A stretch of DNA of 40,331 nucleotides from an uncultured Nitrosomonadales bacterium (GTDB lineage Bacteria; Pseudomonadota; Gammaproteobacteria; Burkholderiales; Gallionellaceae): assembly GCA_903885165.1 (NCBI GenBank), contig CAISHO010000110.1:1-40331 (forward strand), read 5' to 3'. Below the pieces are notes generated by a model, which was given only the letters and a program-made list of their open reading frames with translations, did not search any database and was not told where the DNA came from. The position numbers were made by a program, and so were the translations under genes. Positions 27,763 through 37,748 of this stretch are shown one piece after another (the first letter of the stretch is position 1; the number at the start of each line of letters is the position of its first letter).

Positions 27763-29631
27763 TTATATTTCGATACGCGTCCCCATTTCAATCACACGAT
27801 TGGTCGGGATCTTGAAGAAATCGGCCGCGTTCATGGCATTTTTGGACAAGGCCAAAAATAGTCTTTCGCGCCATTTCATCATGCCGGGTTTGGGACTTGA
27901 AACAATCATGGCTCGGGAAATAAAGAACGAGGTAGTCATCATATCGAAGGGTATCCCCCAGCCCGCACACAATTCCAACGCGGCTGGTAAGTCAGGCTGT
28001 TCCATGAAGCCATAGAAAATTCTCACTCGGAAAAAATTCTTGCCCATCTCATCCACCAGTAAACGGTTACCCTTGGTGACATACGGTTTATCTTCAACAA
28101 TCACGGTCAACAATATATTCCGTTCATGCAAGACCTGATTGTGTTTCAGATTATGCAGCAGGGAAGAAGGTGCGCCCTCACCGATGCTGGTCAAAAAAAC
28201 CGCTGTTCCATCCACCCGTGCAACACTGTCCGCGCTGTCCAGAATAACCTGTATCGGCACGGATTGACGTGAAATTTCATCAAACAACAATTTTCGTCCA
28301 CGTTTCCAGGTCGTGAGCACCGTGAATGAGATCACCGCGATACCGAGCGGGAACCAGCCGCCTTGAGGAATTTTCATGGCATTTGCCGAAAAATACGCCA
28401 GATCAACGATGAAAAATGAACCAATCAACAGAAACACTAAAATCGGCGACCAGCGCCAGGCCACGATCACAAAGGCGATCAACAGCGTATCGATCATCAT
28501 CGTACCGGTCACGGCGATTCCGTAAGCCGCAGCCAGATTGCTGGAACTCTGAAACGTCAATACCAGAAAGATCACCGACAAAAACAGCGTCCAATTGGTA
28601 AAGGGCACATAGATCTGCCCCTGCGCCTTATCGGAGGTCTGACGGATCTCCATACGCGGCAGAAAACCCATTTGCACCGACTGACTGGCGACCGAAAATG
28701 CCCCTGAAATCACCGCCTGCGAGGCAATCACTGTTGCAGCGGTAGCCAGTAACACCATAGGCATCAGCGCCCAGGCGGGGGTTAACAGATAAAACGGATT
28801 CTCGATCGCCTCTGGATTGTTGAGCAGCAGTGCGCCCTGGCCGAAATAATTGAGTACCAGCGCGGGCAATACGAAGTAAAACCAAGTCAAGCGGATCGGA
28901 TATTTCCCGAAATGGCCCATGTCGGTATATAAGGCTTCTCCACCGGTAACCGCCAAGACGACCGATCCCAAGGCCAAAAAGGACACCCAGGGATCAAGCG
29001 CCAAAAACCGGTAGGCGTAGAGCGGATTAAGCGCCCACAATACCTGAGGACTGTTGATAATAGACAGAATGCCAAATCCGGCCAGGCATAAAAACCAAAA
29101 AATCATGATGGGGCCGAACGCCAGGCCGACCACACCGGTGCCGCGTTTCTGGATGAAAAACAAGCCGGTCAATACGAGGATGGTGATGGGCTGAATGAGG
29201 CTTTTAAATTGCGGCGAGATCACATCCAGGCCTTCAACGGCCGAGAGCACAGAAATCGCCGGGGTAATCATGCTATCGCCAAAAAATAACGCAGCGGCAA
29301 AAATACCCAGCACAGTGATAAACCACTTAGTTCTGGGACGCTTTGCGGTCAATTCACTGACCAGCGCCAGCAGGGCCAGCGAGCCGCCTTCCCCGCGATT
29401 GTCAGCCTGCATGATGACGATCACGTATTTGAGTGAGACCAGTAACATGATGGTCCAGAACATCACCGACAAAACACCCAGAATATTGGCTTCAACCACG
29501 GGCAGAGGATGATGGCCGGCGAAGGTTTCCTTAAGTGCGTATAACGGACTGGTGCCGATGTCGCCGTAAACCACACCGATTGCGCCCAGCACCAGCGTGG
29601 AAAGCTTTTGTTTAGATTGTCCTGCACTCAT
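27763..29631 (-). CDS. kup: Kup-type low-affinity potassium transporter
   Basis: This 622-residue inner-membrane K+/H+ symporter of the KUP/HAK family has the diagnostic N-terminus [23 protein letters not shown]. The [18 protein letters not shown] motif and about twelve membrane segments are also present. A cytosolic C-terminal domain ends [18 protein letters not shown]. The ATG at 29631 is chosen because AAGGA precedes it and the family begins here; an upstream in-frame start would add 27 unconserved residues. It lies 97 bp behind the CYTH-CHAD gene on the same strand, so a joint transcript is possible. Confidence 0.95.
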   Translation of the reverse strand: MSAGQSKQKLSTLVLGAIGVVYGDIGTSPLYALKETFAGHHPLPVVEANILGVLSVMFWTIMLLVSLKYVIVIMQADNRGEGGSLALLALVSELTAKRPRTKWFITVLGIFAAALFFGDSMITPAISVLSAVEGLDVISPQFKSLIQPITILVLTGLFFIQKRGTGVVGLAFGPIMIFWFLCLAGFGILSIINSPQVLWALNPLYAYRFLALDPWVSFLALGSVVLAVTGGEALYTDMGHFGKYPIRLTWFYFVLPALVLNYFGQGALLLNNPEAIENPFYLLTPAWALMPMVLLATAATVIASQAVISGAFSVASQSVQMGFLPRMEIRQTSDKAQGQIYVPFTNWTLFLSVIFLVLTFQSSSNLAAAYGIAVTGTMMIDTLLIAFVIVAWRWSPILVFLLIGSFFIVDLAYFSANAMKIPQGGWFPLGIAVISFTVLTTWKRGRKLLFDEISRQSVPIQVILDSADSVARVDGTAVFLTSIGEGAPSSLLHNLKHNQVLHERNILLTVIVEDKPYVTKGNRLLVDEMGKNFFRVRIFYGFMEQPDLPAALELCAGWGIPFDMMTTSFFISRAMIVSSPKPGMMKWRERLFLALSKNAMNAADFFKIPTNRVIEMGTRIEI

Positions 29632-29728
29632 TCGACATCCTTCATTTTTCTTCACTGCGAATGAATGGGGCGTGACTGTACGCCTGATTGACATCAGAAA
29701 CAACCCAAACACTCCGCTACAAACAGGT

Positions 29729-31240
29729 TTATTTTTCCCAGAAAACCGGCTGCTTATTAAAGTGCCGCATAGACCTGTATAACATTTTGATTATTAAAGA
29801 TAAATTATTATCATTCCAACTTTTTGCCAGGAGAATTGCCTCCCAATGTGCCGCCAGTTCAGATTTCTTTGCCATTTCATCCAGCAAACCATGCGCCACT
29901 GTCACATCGTTGGTCCGCCCCAGCAACTCTTGCACCTCCCCTAGGGCGACCAGAAAGTCCTGCGCCTTGTGTTTACCATATAAACCGGCAAAGAAATCCG
30001 CGCTGTAGCGCAACTTCTTGGCCAATATTCGCATCTTGTGCAGGCGCGCTGCATCCTCTGCATCGGGGTGCAGACCGGCCTGTGCGTAACGTTTGGCCAG
30101 TTTATGCAAATGTCGCGTGGCAAAATCATGGGTACGCGGCGCGCCCTTCTCTGCACGCTGCCAATAATCCCCGTTCATCCAGATGGCAAAGCGCAACAGC
30201 AATTGCTGCAACGAGCCCGCTCTACCTCGCAGTGACTCATAACAACTCTGCCGCTGTCGCTCACTGGTCTCCAGCAACGCCTCCAAACCGGCATGACCGG
30301 ACATATGCGCGCAGATCGGTCTGGCAATGCCCGCAATAAAAACATCCCACTCACGTATCCGCCCCAACGCAACCGCAAGAGTCGAGACCTCCTGACTTAA
30401 CGCGCTCAGCACTTCATCCGCACAGAGTTTTTCAACCATGCGCAACACCACCCTCAATCGTCGCAGCGCGACCCGCATCTGATGCAAGTATTCGGCGTCT
30501 TCACGGGTCATAGCACCGCGCAGGTTACTTTGCAAATGCAGCAGACAAGACCAGATCATGGCCTGTAGGACATCAGACAACTTATCACGACGTTTGAGTT
30601 CAGGCACGACCCCTTTGACCGGTTTTTCAGGCTCTCCCGACAGCAGTCGAAAACCCTGCTCGGCCTTACTCACCACTTCCAATTCAACAGGAACAATCTT
30701 CAACAGGGCCAGCGCTAGGTGGAACAACTGAACGGCATCACCGGATTTCAATTCCAGCTCGACTTCACAGATCGCACTGCTGTGCCCAGATGTTTTCACC
30801 ACACCATGATCCATACAGACTTCGATTTCTGCGCCCTGCCAGCTCAACAGGCGACTGGTGCGGTAAAAATCAGTGCTAAAAACTGGATTCAAATGCTCAC
30901 GTACAGTTGAAGGCAGGTACGCATCGCAGACTTCGGCATCGAACAAGGATAAATCCAGTTTCGCAGCCGATACCGGCATTTCCCATTCATTGCGCTGATG
31001 CAGACCGGCCTTAACCGAACCGCCTCCTTTTAAGGTTTGCAGCCACTGTCCGCCCTTGTTGCGCAACCTCAGTGCCATTTCACTGCGATGCAGATCAAGC
31101 TGCGGTGTATCGTAATATATGTTGTGAAGGTGTAGTGTGACGGGGGGTGCGAGTTGGTGCGTCTTAAACAACGGGTTCCGGCGCAACCGGGCTAAATCAG
31201 CGGGAGAGATGCGTAATTTCAATTCAGTTTCTATGGCCAT
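29729..31240 (-). CDS. CYTH-CHAD domain protein (inorganic triphosphatase-like)
   Basis: This 503-residue protein has an N-terminal CYTH tunnel domain (1-about 200) with the ExExK signature ETELK at residues 4-8, which binds metal and triphosphate. A C-terminal all-helical CHAD domain (about 220-490) is rich in conserved His, Arg and Lys ([35 protein letters not shown]). CYTH domains hydrolyse triphosphate and CHAD domains bind polyphosphate, so a role in polyphosphate metabolism is likely. The ATG has a GAGGT site. It lies upstream of kup. Confidence 0.88.
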   Translation of the reverse strand: MAIETELKLRISPADLARLRRNPLFKTHQLAPPVTLHLHNIYYDTPQLDLHRSEMALRLRNKGGQWLQTLKGGGSVKAGLHQRNEWEMPVSAAKLDLSLFDAEVCDAYLPSTVREHLNPVFSTDFYRTSRLLSWQGAEIEVCMDHGVVKTSGHSSAICEVELELKSGDAVQLFHLALALLKIVPVELEVVSKAEQGFRLLSGEPEKPVKGVVPELKRRDKLSDVLQAMIWSCLLHLQSNLRGAMTREDAEYLHQMRVALRRLRVVLRMVEKLCADEVLSALSQEVSTLAVALGRIREWDVFIAGIARPICAHMSGHAGLEALLETSERQRQSCYESLRGRAGSLQQLLLRFAIWMNGDYWQRAEKGAPRTHDFATRHLHKLAKRYAQAGLHPDAEDAARLHKMRILAKKLRYSADFFAGLYGKHKAQDFLVALGEVQELLGRTNDVTVAHGLLDEMAKKSELAAHWEAILLAKSWNDNNLSLIIKMLYRSMRHFNKQPVFWEK

Positions 31241-31449
31241 ATTTACCTCTAATGAAACTTCAAAAAACGGCTAAACCTCCCGCCCTTAAATACTCAATTT
31301 TTCAGATCGATTATCCGCCCAAAACCATCTCATACCAGTAAAATATTACAGCAAGATGATAATATTCGCCCCCAACAAAAATATTCCCTAAGCAACTCAA
31401 CAGGGTTATACATTAGGATAGAATACCTACACTTACGGGGGATAGATTA

Positions 31450-31941
31450 ATGGCAAATGCAGCGGTTTATGTAAAAACACCTAAAGGTATCGAAGAGATG
31501 AGCAGTCGTTGCCACGGTCTGTCGCAGCGCGCAAGGCGTGTACTGATCATGCTGGATGGTAAACGCGGCGATGCAGAAATTGCCGCCATGTTTCCGGGTG
31601 AAGAAGGAGAATCTGCATTAGCTACATTACTTAGTGAAGGATTTATAACGCCCCTGAACGCAACGGGCACAACGCCGGATACAGGTAAATCAGCCGAACG
31701 TGCAGCACCACCTGCCAATGACGCAGAGCGCTTTGAAATGGCCAAAAATTTCATGCGCAACACCCTCGATAAATATTTGGGCGGCATGGGAACTGGACTG
31801 ATGAATCAGATCGGAAAATGCACCACACCGGAAGAGTTGCGCGCCCATTACAAGACTTGGCAGGAATCTATGCTGATGACCCGAGAAGGAAAAGCGCAGA
31901 TCAAAGATCTGGAAAGCAGGTTGGCAGCACTATTATCGTGA
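31450..31941 (+). CDS. hypothetical protein with possible winged-helix N-terminus
   Basis: I cannot name a function. This 163-residue protein starts MANAAVYVKTPKGIEE after a GGGGGA ribosome site. The first 75 residues (ARRVLIMLDGKRGDAEIAAMF ... LATLLSEGFITPL) read like a small winged-helix fold. A low-complexity Thr/Pro/Ala linker (about 76-95) follows, then a helical C-terminal part (FEMAKNFMRNTLDKYLGG ... LESRLAALLS). No signal peptide is present. I recall similar proteins as conserved and uncharacterised in betaproteobacteria. It overlaps the end of the convergent DUF3820 gene by 9 bp. Confidence 0.7.
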   Translation: MANAAVYVKTPKGIEEMSSRCHGLSQRARRVLIMLDGKRGDAEIAAMFPGEEGESALATLLSEGFITPLNATGTTPDTGKSAERAAPPANDAERFEMAKNFMRNTLDKYLGGMGTGLMNQIGKCTTPEELRAHYKTWQESMLMTREGKAQIKDLESRLAALLS

Positions 31942-32196
31942 TGATGGCGGGCTACGACGATGGCTACGCAACGGGTCCAGCAAAGATGACAGGCCGTTGT
32001 GATCCAATTCCTGCATCAAGGCGAGCAGTTGACCGATTTCCCCATGAGGGAAGCCCACCTTAGCGTACCAGTTGAGATAGTGACCGGGCAGGTCAGCGAT
32101 GACCCGCCCTTTGTATTTACCGTAAGGCATAACGCGCGTGAGCAACAGTTCAAGATGCGCGGTTTTCATCAAAACATCTTGCGTACCTTCGCGCAT
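31933..32196 (-). CDS. DUF3820-family small protein
   Basis: This 87-residue protein has the DUF3820 core MPYGKYKGRVIADLPGHYLNW followed by IGQLLALMQELDHNGL. No biochemical role is established for the family; it resembles a module found beside exonuclease domains. The ATG at 32196 has GGAG at the fabG stop; a second ATG at 32169 is equally possible. It follows fabG by six bases and occupies the place where acpP usually lies. Confidence 0.8.
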   Translation of the reverse strand: MREGTQDVLMKTAHLELLLTRVMPYGKYKGRVIADLPGHYLNWYAKVGFPHGEIGQLLALMQELDHNGLSSLLDPLRSHRRSPPSSR

Positions 32197-32202
32197 CAAA
32201 AC

Positions 32203-32946
32203 TTACTCCATGTACATCCCGCCGTTCACATGCAAGGTGACGCCGGTGATATAGGCAGCTCCTGGACCCGCCAAAAACGCAACAGCGGCGGCAATGTCTG
32301 CGGGTTGACCCAGACGTTTCAAAGGCACATGCGCCACCAGCTTGGCGCGCTGCTCGTCACCCAGACCTTGCGTCATGTCGGTATCAATAAAACCGGGCGC
32401 GACGCAATTCACGGTGATATTGCGACTACCAATTTCCTGCGCCAGCGACTTGGTAAAACCGATCATACCGGCCTTGGAAGCCGCGTAGTTAGCCTGACCC
32501 GGGTTCCCCATGCTGCCGACCACCGACGAGATGCTGATGATGCGACCCGCACGCGCCTTCATCATCGCGCGCAATACGGCACGGGACAGGCGGAATACAG
32601 ATTTCAAATTGGTCGCAATCACATCATCCCACTCTTCATCGGTCATGCGGGCCAGCAGATTGTCGCGGGTGATACCGGCGTTATTCACCAGGATCGCGAT
32701 TTCGCCGTATTGCGCGCGCAACTCACCCAATACCAGCTCAGTCTGCGCCACATCGTTGACGTTCAGCGCATAACCCTGCCCTTTGATATTTGCCGCAGTC
32801 AGATACTCGCTGATCGCGGCCGCGCCTTTATCACTGGTCGCAGTACCGATCACGGTCGCGCCCAGACGCCCCAACTCCAGCGCAATCGCCTGTCCTATGC
32901 CGCGAGATGCACCGGTGACCAGTGCGATTTGTCCTTGTAGTGTCAT
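32203..32946 (-). CDS. fabG: 3-oxoacyl-ACP reductase
   Basis: This 247-residue NADPH-dependent short-chain dehydrogenase reduces 3-oxoacyl-ACP in fatty-acid elongation. The cofactor motif TGASRGIGQA lies at 11-20, NNAG follows, and the catalytic motif SSVVGSMGNPGQANYAASKAG supplies Ser, Tyr and Lys. FabG-specific segments (NCVAPGFIDTDMTQ; ITGVTLHVNGGMYM) are present. An AAGGAAC ribosome site precedes the ATG. It is the last recognised fatty-acid gene of the plsX-fabH-fabD-fabG run. Confidence 0.96.
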   Translation of the reverse strand: MTLQGQIALVTGASRGIGQAIALELGRLGATVIGTATSDKGAAAISEYLTAANIKGQGYALNVNDVAQTELVLGELRAQYGEIAILVNNAGITRDNLLARMTDEEWDDVIATNLKSVFRLSRAVLRAMMKARAGRIISISSVVGSMGNPGQANYAASKAGMIGFTKSLAQEIGSRNITVNCVAPGFIDTDMTQGLGDEQRAKLVAHVPLKRLGQPADIAAAVAFLAGPGAAYITGVTLHVNGGMYME

Positions 32947-33024
32947 GTTCTGTTCCTTATGCTAGCGGGCATGGAAAACCATCCCTGATTATTCAACTTA
33001 CCATGCCCGCCTCCCTCTCCCACG

Positions 33025-33048
33025 CCCTCTCCCGCATGCGGGCGAGGG
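33025..33048. repeat. GC-rich palindromic repeat between fabD and fabG
   Basis: CCCTC-T-CCCGC-AT-GCGGG-C-GAGGG is a near-perfect dyad in the 126-bp gap. It resembles the short CCCTCTCCC...GGGAGAGGG interspersed repeats of many proteobacteria. It could also form a hairpin in the mRNA. Confidence 0.55.
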
Positions 33049-33072
33049 GGACAAGGAATTGCTTCGCAATTA

Positions 33073-34005
33073 TTAGTTTAACGTTGCCAAAGCCAGTGTC
33101 AGCGCTGCACCGTCATTAATCGTTGAGGCTTGTTGATTGGTGTCGATACGTTTGTTTAAACCCGCCAGAACTTTGCCCGGTGCACATTCCGCATTGTGGG
33201 TGATGCCCTGTTTACCGAATTCCAGCACCGTTTCCACCCAGCGTACCGGAGAGTAAAGCTGACGCACCAGCGCGTCCCGGATTAAGCCGGCATCGCTGTA
33301 GGCGGCCACATCGGCGTTTTGCAACACAGGAATCAACGGCGATTGAATCGCAACGCCTTCCAGATAGCTGCGCAACTGTTCTGCCGCCCCTGTGAGCAAA
33401 CTGCAATGCGAGGGCACGCTCATCGGCAGCATCTGTGCGCGCCTGGCACCACGCGCCTTCGCAAGTGCCATACCGCGTTCAACCGCACTGCGATTTCCTG
33501 CAATCACCACCTGACCCGGCGAATTGAAATTGACCGGCTCCAGCACTTCACCCTCGGCACCCGCCAGGCAGACCTCACGGATCGCCTCATCGTCCAGCCC
33601 CAGGATCGCCGCGATACCGCCCACGCCTTCCGGCACGGCCTGCTGCATGCACTGCGCACGGTAACGTACCAATGGCAGCGCATCGGCAAAACTCAAAGCC
33701 CCGGCTGCCACCAGCGCGGTGTACTCACCCAGGCTATGCCCAGCCATCATGGCCGGTGCTGCACCGTTTTGCGATTGCCATGCGCGATAAACCGCCACAC
33801 CGGCGGTCAGCATCAAAGGCTGCGTATTGATGGTCGAGTTAAGATCAGCGTCCGTGCCATCGATGGCCAATTGCCACAGATCCTGCTTCAATACATCGGA
33901 AGCTTCATTGAAGGTGTCCTGCACAGCCTGAAAATCAGCATAACAAGTCATCATGCCGCGCGATTGAGAACCTTGTCCGGGAAATACAAAAGCAAATTTA
34001 GTCAT
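33073..34005 (-). CDS. fabD: malonyl-CoA:ACP transacylase
   Basis: This 310-residue acyltransferase loads malonyl groups onto ACP. It begins MTKFAFVFPGQGSQSRGM. The nucleophile is Ser91 in AGHSLGEYTALVAAG, the substrate arginine lies in VRYRAQCMQQAV, and the catalytic His in SVPSHCSLL. Length is normal. It lies between fabH and fabG. Confidence 0.96.
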   Translation of the reverse strand: MTKFAFVFPGQGSQSRGMMTCYADFQAVQDTFNEASDVLKQDLWQLAIDGTDADLNSTINTQPLMLTAGVAVYRAWQSQNGAAPAMMAGHSLGEYTALVAAGALSFADALPLVRYRAQCMQQAVPEGVGGIAAILGLDDEAIREVCLAGAEGEVLEPVNFNSPGQVVIAGNRSAVERGMALAKARGARRAQMLPMSVPSHCSLLTGAAEQLRSYLEGVAIQSPLIPVLQNADVAAYSDAGLIRDALVRQLYSPVRWVETVLEFGKQGITHNAECAPGKVLAGLNKRIDTNQQASTINDGAALTLALATLN

Positions 34006-34024
34006 ATTAGAATCAGTCGTAAGT

Positions 34025-34087
34025 TGATAGACGTAAGACGCAAGTGGGAAGTGGGAAGTTGTCTTGAACTAACAACTGACGACTTCC
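34025..34087. repeat. short-repeat-rich intergenic element between fabH and fabD
   Basis: The 92-bp gap contains iterated short motifs (GTAAG, AAGTGGGAAGTGGGAAGT) and a dyad, GGAAGTTGTC (34054-34063) against GACGACTTCC (34078-34087), enclosing AACT...AACAACT. It looks like an interspersed repeat unit rather than a promoter. No protein is encoded. Confidence 0.4.
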
Positions 34088-34097
34088 AACTATCTTT

Positions 34098-35057
34098 TTA
34101 CCATTTAAGCAGCACCGCACCCCAAGTAAATCCGCCGCCGATCGCTTCGAGCAAAACGGTTTGCCCCGCTTTAATGCGACCATCGCGGACCGCTGCATCC
34201 AGCGCCAGCGGAATCGAAGCCGAGGACGTATTGCCGTGATTCTCAACGGTCACCACCACTTTATCCATACTCATGCCCAGCTTCTTCGCAGTTGCTTCGA
34301 TGATGCGTATATTAGCCTGATGCGGCACCAGCCAGTCGATATCGGTGTCCTTCAGTCCGCTCATCTTCAACACTTCATCGACCACGCGATGCAGCACCGT
34401 AACGGCAAACTTAAACACCGCCTGACCTTCCATACGGATAAACGGATCGCCCTGCACTACGCCGTCGCGCACGCTGCCATCCACACGCAACAAAGCATGA
34501 TGTTGGCCATCGGAATGCAGTTTACCTGCAAGGATGCCGGGTTCTTCGCTTGCCCGGAGCACCACCGCGCCCGCACCGTCGCCGAACAAGACGCAAGTCG
34601 TCCGATCTTTCCAGTCCAGCATGCGGGTCATGATTTCAGCCCCGACCACCAGAGCCGTTTTGGCCTGCCCTCCGCGTATGTATAAATCAGCCGTATTCAG
34701 TGCATAAACGAAACCTCCGCACACCGCCTGCATGTCGAAAGCCGCCCCTCCGCTCTTGATGCCCAGCTTATCCTGCAAAATACACGCAGTACTGGGGAAC
34801 ATCTTGTCCGGACAGGTGGTCGCGACGATGATCAGATCGATTTCGTCAGGACTGATCCCGGCCGCCTCGATTGCGCGTCGACTGGCGTGCAAAGCGAGGT
34901 CACTGGTGACTTCATCATCGGCTGCGATGTGACGCTGATGGATACCGCTACGCGAGACGATCCAGTCATTGCTGGTATCGACGAATTTTTCCAGATCGAA
35001 ATTGGTCAGCGCTTTGGCAGGCAGATAACTGCCGGTGCCGATAATTTTTGAATACAT
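34098..35057 (-). CDS. fabH: 3-oxoacyl-ACP synthase III
   Basis: This 319-residue condensing enzyme starts fatty-acid synthesis from an acyl-CoA and malonyl-ACP. The catalytic triad is Cys113 ([12 protein letters not shown]), His in [12 protein letters not shown] and Asn in [15 protein letters not shown]. Its ATG overlaps the plsX stop by one base (TGATG), so translation is coupled. Confidence 0.96.
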   Translation of the reverse strand: MYSKIIGTGSYLPAKALTNFDLEKFVDTSNDWIVSRSGIHQRHIAADDEVTSDLALHASRRAIEAAGISPDEIDLIIVATTCPDKMFPSTACILQDKLGIKSGGAAFDMQAVCGGFVYALNTADLYIRGGQAKTALVVGAEIMTRMLDWKDRTTCVLFGDGAGAVVLRASEEPGILAGKLHSDGQHHALLRVDGSVRDGVVQGDPFIRMEGQAVFKFAVTVLHRVVDEVLKMSGLKDTDIDWLVPHQANIRIIEATAKKLGMSMDKVVVTVENHGNTSSASIPLALDAAVRDGRIKAGQTVLLEAIGGGFTWGAVLLKW

Positions 35058-36103
35058 CAGGAAACCCCTTGCTCTGTATTTTGACGCTCAAGATGCCATT
35101 TTTCGATATGCGTGCTGATATGTTGCAACATATCAGCACGCACTTCCTCAGCAGCTTTCTCAATGGCGCATCCAAAGGCAAAAACGTCAGCCGAACCGTG
35201 GCTCTTCACCACGATGCCCTTCAAACCAAGAAAACTCGCGCCATTGTAGCGACGATGGTCTAGCCTGTGCTTGAAAGCTTTCAGCACCGGCAGGGAAATC
35301 AACGCCGCCAGTTTGGTATATAAATTCTGACCGAATCCTTCTTTTAAGAATCCGCCCATCATCTTAGCTACGCCCTCTGCCGTTTTCAGCGCGACATTGC
35401 CGACGAAACCATCGCACACCACCAAATCGGTGACGCCGTTGAAAATATCGTTACCCTCTACGTTGCCGTAAAAATTAAGGTCGCTCGCGCGCAGCAATAC
35501 CGCCGTCTGTTTGACGACTTCATTACCCTTGATATCTTCAGAACCGATATTGAGCAAACCGACGGTGGGGTTATCCTTATGCTCCAGCGCGCTGACCAGT
35601 GTCGCACCCATCATGGCGAATTGCAGCAAATGTTCGGCGGTGCAATCGGTGTTAGCACCAAGATCCAGCATGCAGACCTGACCTTTTTTAGTCGGCAGAT
35701 AGGAGGCGATCGCCGGCCTGTCGATGCCCGGTATTGTTTTGAGCACATAACGCGCCGTTGCCATTAAAGCGCCGGTATTACCCGCACTGATACAGGCCGA
35801 CGCCTCACCGCTCTTGACCAGATTGATAGAGACGCGCATGGAAGAGTCTTTTTTTCCACGCAGCGCGGATTGAGGCTGCTCGTCCATGCCGACCACTTCC
35901 GATGCAGGTTGCAGACGCAGGCGTGCACCGAAATGACTGTCGGCAACGCCCAGTAATTTCAGCTCGAGTTTAATCGTATCGGTATTGCCCACCAGAATGA
36001 TGGAGTCGCGGGGGTGCTGCTTAAGATACTCAACAGCGGCAGGTAGGGTGACCGAAGTACCGTGGTCGCCTCCCATTGCATCGATAGCTAATGTGACATC
36101 CAC
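35057..36103 (-). CDS. plsX: phosphate acyltransferase PlsX
   Basis: This 348-residue protein makes acyl-phosphate from acyl-ACP for phospholipid synthesis. It begins with the family signature [21 protein letters not shown] and [15 protein letters not shown] are typical. The start is GTG, with AAGG twelve bases upstream; no in-frame ATG fits. The last 30 codons (from [11 protein letters not shown]) contain a 34-bp perfect DNA palindrome. Confidence 0.95.
   Translation of the reverse strand: MDVTLAIDAMGGDHGTSVTLPAAVEYLKQHPRDSIILVGNTDTIKLELKLLGVADSHFGARLRLQPASEVVGMDEQPQSALRGKKDSSMRVSINLVKSGEASACISAGNTGALMATARYVLKTIPGIDRPAIASYLPTKKGQVCMLDLGANTDCTAEHLLQFAMMGATLVSALEHKDNPTVGLLNIGSEDIKGNEVVKQTAVLLRASDLNFYGNVEGNDIFNGVTDLVVCDGFVGNVALKTAEGVAKMMGGFLKEGFGQNLYTKLAALISLPVLKAFKHRLDHRRYNGASFLGLKGIVVKSHGSADVFAFGCAIEKAAEEVRADMLQHISTHIEKWHLERQNTEQGVS
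35109..35142. repeat. 34-bp perfect palindrome within the plsX 3' end
   Basis: The half-site TGCGTGCTGATATGTTG is followed directly by its exact reverse complement, without a spacer. It lies about 52 bp before the fabH start and codes the plsX C-terminal residues around [11 protein letters not shown]. As RNA it could fold into a stem of about 15 bp. Confidence 0.8.
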
Positions 36104-36211
36104 TCAGTAATCCTTGGCAAGTGAAACTCAAAATTCAGACGTGTGAAAAAAAGTCCATATACAACACAATGAACACACTTAACACGTAACGAACTAAATA
36201 CGGGTATGACA

Positions 36212-36242
36212 GAAATGAAAACGCAGCCGACGAATCGGCTGC
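36212..36242 (-). terminator. possible terminator or attenuator after rpmF
   Basis: GCAGCCGA-TTCG-TCGGCTGC on the minus strand is a perfect 8-bp stem with a stable tetraloop, followed by GTTTTCATTTC. It lies 14 bp after the rpmF stop and before plsX. The short T tract suggests partial termination. Confidence 0.6.
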
Positions 36243-36255
36243 ATTGGGCAAAGAC

Positions 36256-36435
36256 TTAGTCAGCCTTGGTCTTTACGACCTTCTTGCCACGGTAAAAACC
36301 AGTTGGGCTGATATGATGACGCAAGTGATTTTCGCCAGTCGTTGGCTCAATCGCCAATGCCGGTGCTGTTAGAAAATCATGAGCGCGATGCATACCGCGT
36401 TTGGATGGGGACTTTTTATTCTGCTGAACTGCCAT
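36256..36435 (-). CDS. rpmF: 50S ribosomal protein L32
   Basis: This 59-residue protein reads [20 protein letters not shown] at the start, then [20 protein letters not shown] and ends [14 protein letters not shown]. It is ribosomal protein L32 of the cysteine-free type, lacking the zinc ribbon. The ATG at 36435 has a GGAG-type site (AAGGAGTAAT). It sits between yceD and plsX, the conserved bacterial order. Confidence 0.95.
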   Translation of the reverse strand: MAVQQNKKSPSKRGMHRAHDFLTAPALAIEPTTGENHLRHHISPTGFYRGKKVVKTKAD

Positions 36436-36460
36436 GCTATTACTCCTTGGATAAATCTAA

Positions 36461-36976
36461 TTAATTACGTTTCAAATTCTCTAAAATTGCAAAAGGATTT
36501 CGTTTTTCCTTCTGCTTATCTTCACTCTCTGATGCCAGACAATCACCCTCTTCATGCTTGGGGGCGATCGGCAGACTTAACAGAATTTCATCTTCCAGCA
36601 GCGCCAGCACATCCAGATTTGCATCCGCCAAAATACCATCAAAATCTTCTTCGTCATCCAACTGACCGGCCGCCTGACCATCCAATTCATCAAGACTCGT
36701 TTGATCGCACAATAACAAACGTGCATCAAGTGCTATCGGATACTCAAAACTGCCCAGACAACGCTGACAACGCAACTGACAACACCCCTTCATACTCACA
36801 TCCAGCACAGGGCGACCCAGATTATCTGTACCGCCTTGCAAGGTGTAATGTAAAACACCCGACGAGTTATCCAACTGATCCAGCAAACGTGGCAACTCCG
36901 CAAAGGACACTTGCGCGTCTAATTGCAGGCCGTTTCCGGCAAATTCAAGGCTATCAATAAAAGGGCGTGCGTACAT
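36461..36976 (-). CDS. yceD: YceD/DUF177-family protein
   Basis: This 171-residue protein belongs to the DUF177 (YceD) family that precedes rpmF in most bacteria and is associated with 23S rRNA or ribosome assembly. The conserved CxxC motif is in LRCQRCLGSFEYPI (about residues 67-80). The acidic central stretch (LDELDGQAAGQLDDEEDFDG) and the closing PFAILENLK are also typical. Precise activity is not established. Confidence 0.9.
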   Translation of the reverse strand: MYARPFIDSLEFAGNGLQLDAQVSFAELPRLLDQLDNSSGVLHYTLQGGTDNLGRPVLDVSMKGCCQLRCQRCLGSFEYPIALDARLLLCDQTSLDELDGQAAGQLDDEEDFDGILADANLDVLALLEDEILLSLPIAPKHEEGDCLASESEDKQKEKRNPFAILENLKRN

Positions 36977-37150
36977 GAGCCGCGCATGATATATTTTTCG
37001 GCGCTGTCTGTCAAAAATCCTGCTAAAAAATACTTCATAAATCTTTATGATTCATCGACTAGCGCCGATTAACAGCATGTTTTTCCATTTAACAGCAAGC
37101 CGGCAGCGCTATTCTGCATCAATTTTTAAAATTTATTCTAAGGAATCGCC

Positions 37151-37735
37151 TTGAATTCTCAGTTGCTTGTTTTAGCTTCCACCTCACCTTATCGCAGCGA
37201 ATTGCTAAAACGCTTGCAACTGCCCTTCATCACCGCTGCGCCCGACATCGATGAAACACCACGTCCTCTCGAAACAGCGCGTGACACGTCGATGCGACTG
37301 GCGCGGGAAAAGGCGCGCGCAGTCTCATCTGACTATCCCAACGCACTCATTATCGGCTCAGATCAGGTTGCCCTGCTCGATGGCAATCAACTCGGCAAAC
37401 CCGGTAGTCACGATAACGCAGTCAAGCAGTTACGCGCCATGCGAGGCAAGACCACCTGCTTTTATACCGCACTAACGCTGTTTAACAGCCGCACGGGTCA
37501 CATGCAAACCGATGTGGCGGAAAATTTCGTTACGCTGCGCGATTTAAGCGACGAGGAGATCGAAGGCTATTTACGCCGCGAACAACCTTACAACTGCGCC
37601 GGCAGCGCCAAATCTGAAGGCTTAGGAATTGCACTGATGAGTAAAATGACTGGTGATGATCCCAACGCATTGATAGGACTACCCATTATGCTACTTACCG
37701 AAATGCTGCGCCGCGAAAATGTCAAATTATTCTAA
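37151..37735 (+). CDS. Maf-family nucleoside triphosphate pyrophosphatase (YceF-like)
   Basis: This 194-residue Maf protein hydrolyses non-canonical nucleotides. It begins QLLVLASTSPYRSELLKRL; the catalytic Asp lies in IIGSDQVALL and the closing motif is CAGSAKSEGLG. The serine-rich start and the C-terminal NALIGLPIMLLTEML resemble the YceF (m7GTP) subgroup. The start is TTG, with AAGGAA upstream and no usable ATG. It is followed after 13 bp by the methyltransferase gene. Confidence 0.9.
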   Translation: MNSQLLVLASTSPYRSELLKRLQLPFITAAPDIDETPRPLETARDTSMRLAREKARAVSSDYPNALIIGSDQVALLDGNQLGKPGSHDNAVKQLRAMRGKTTCFYTALTLFNSRTGHMQTDVAENFVTLRDLSDEEIEGYLRREQPYNCAGSAKSEGLGIALMSKMTGDDPNALIGLPIMLLTEMLRRENVKLF

Positions 37736-37748
37736 TATATAACCGACC

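Noticed and set aside
31347..31371. AATATTA/TAATATT dyad upstream of the 163-residue gene
   Set aside because: A short AT-only dyad is expected by chance in AT-rich intergenic DNA.
33319..34239. Open frame of 306 codons on the plus strand
   Set aside because: It is antisense to fabD and part of fabH and crosses a repeat-rich gap; the composition is rich in Arg, His and Gln, as in other shadow frames here.
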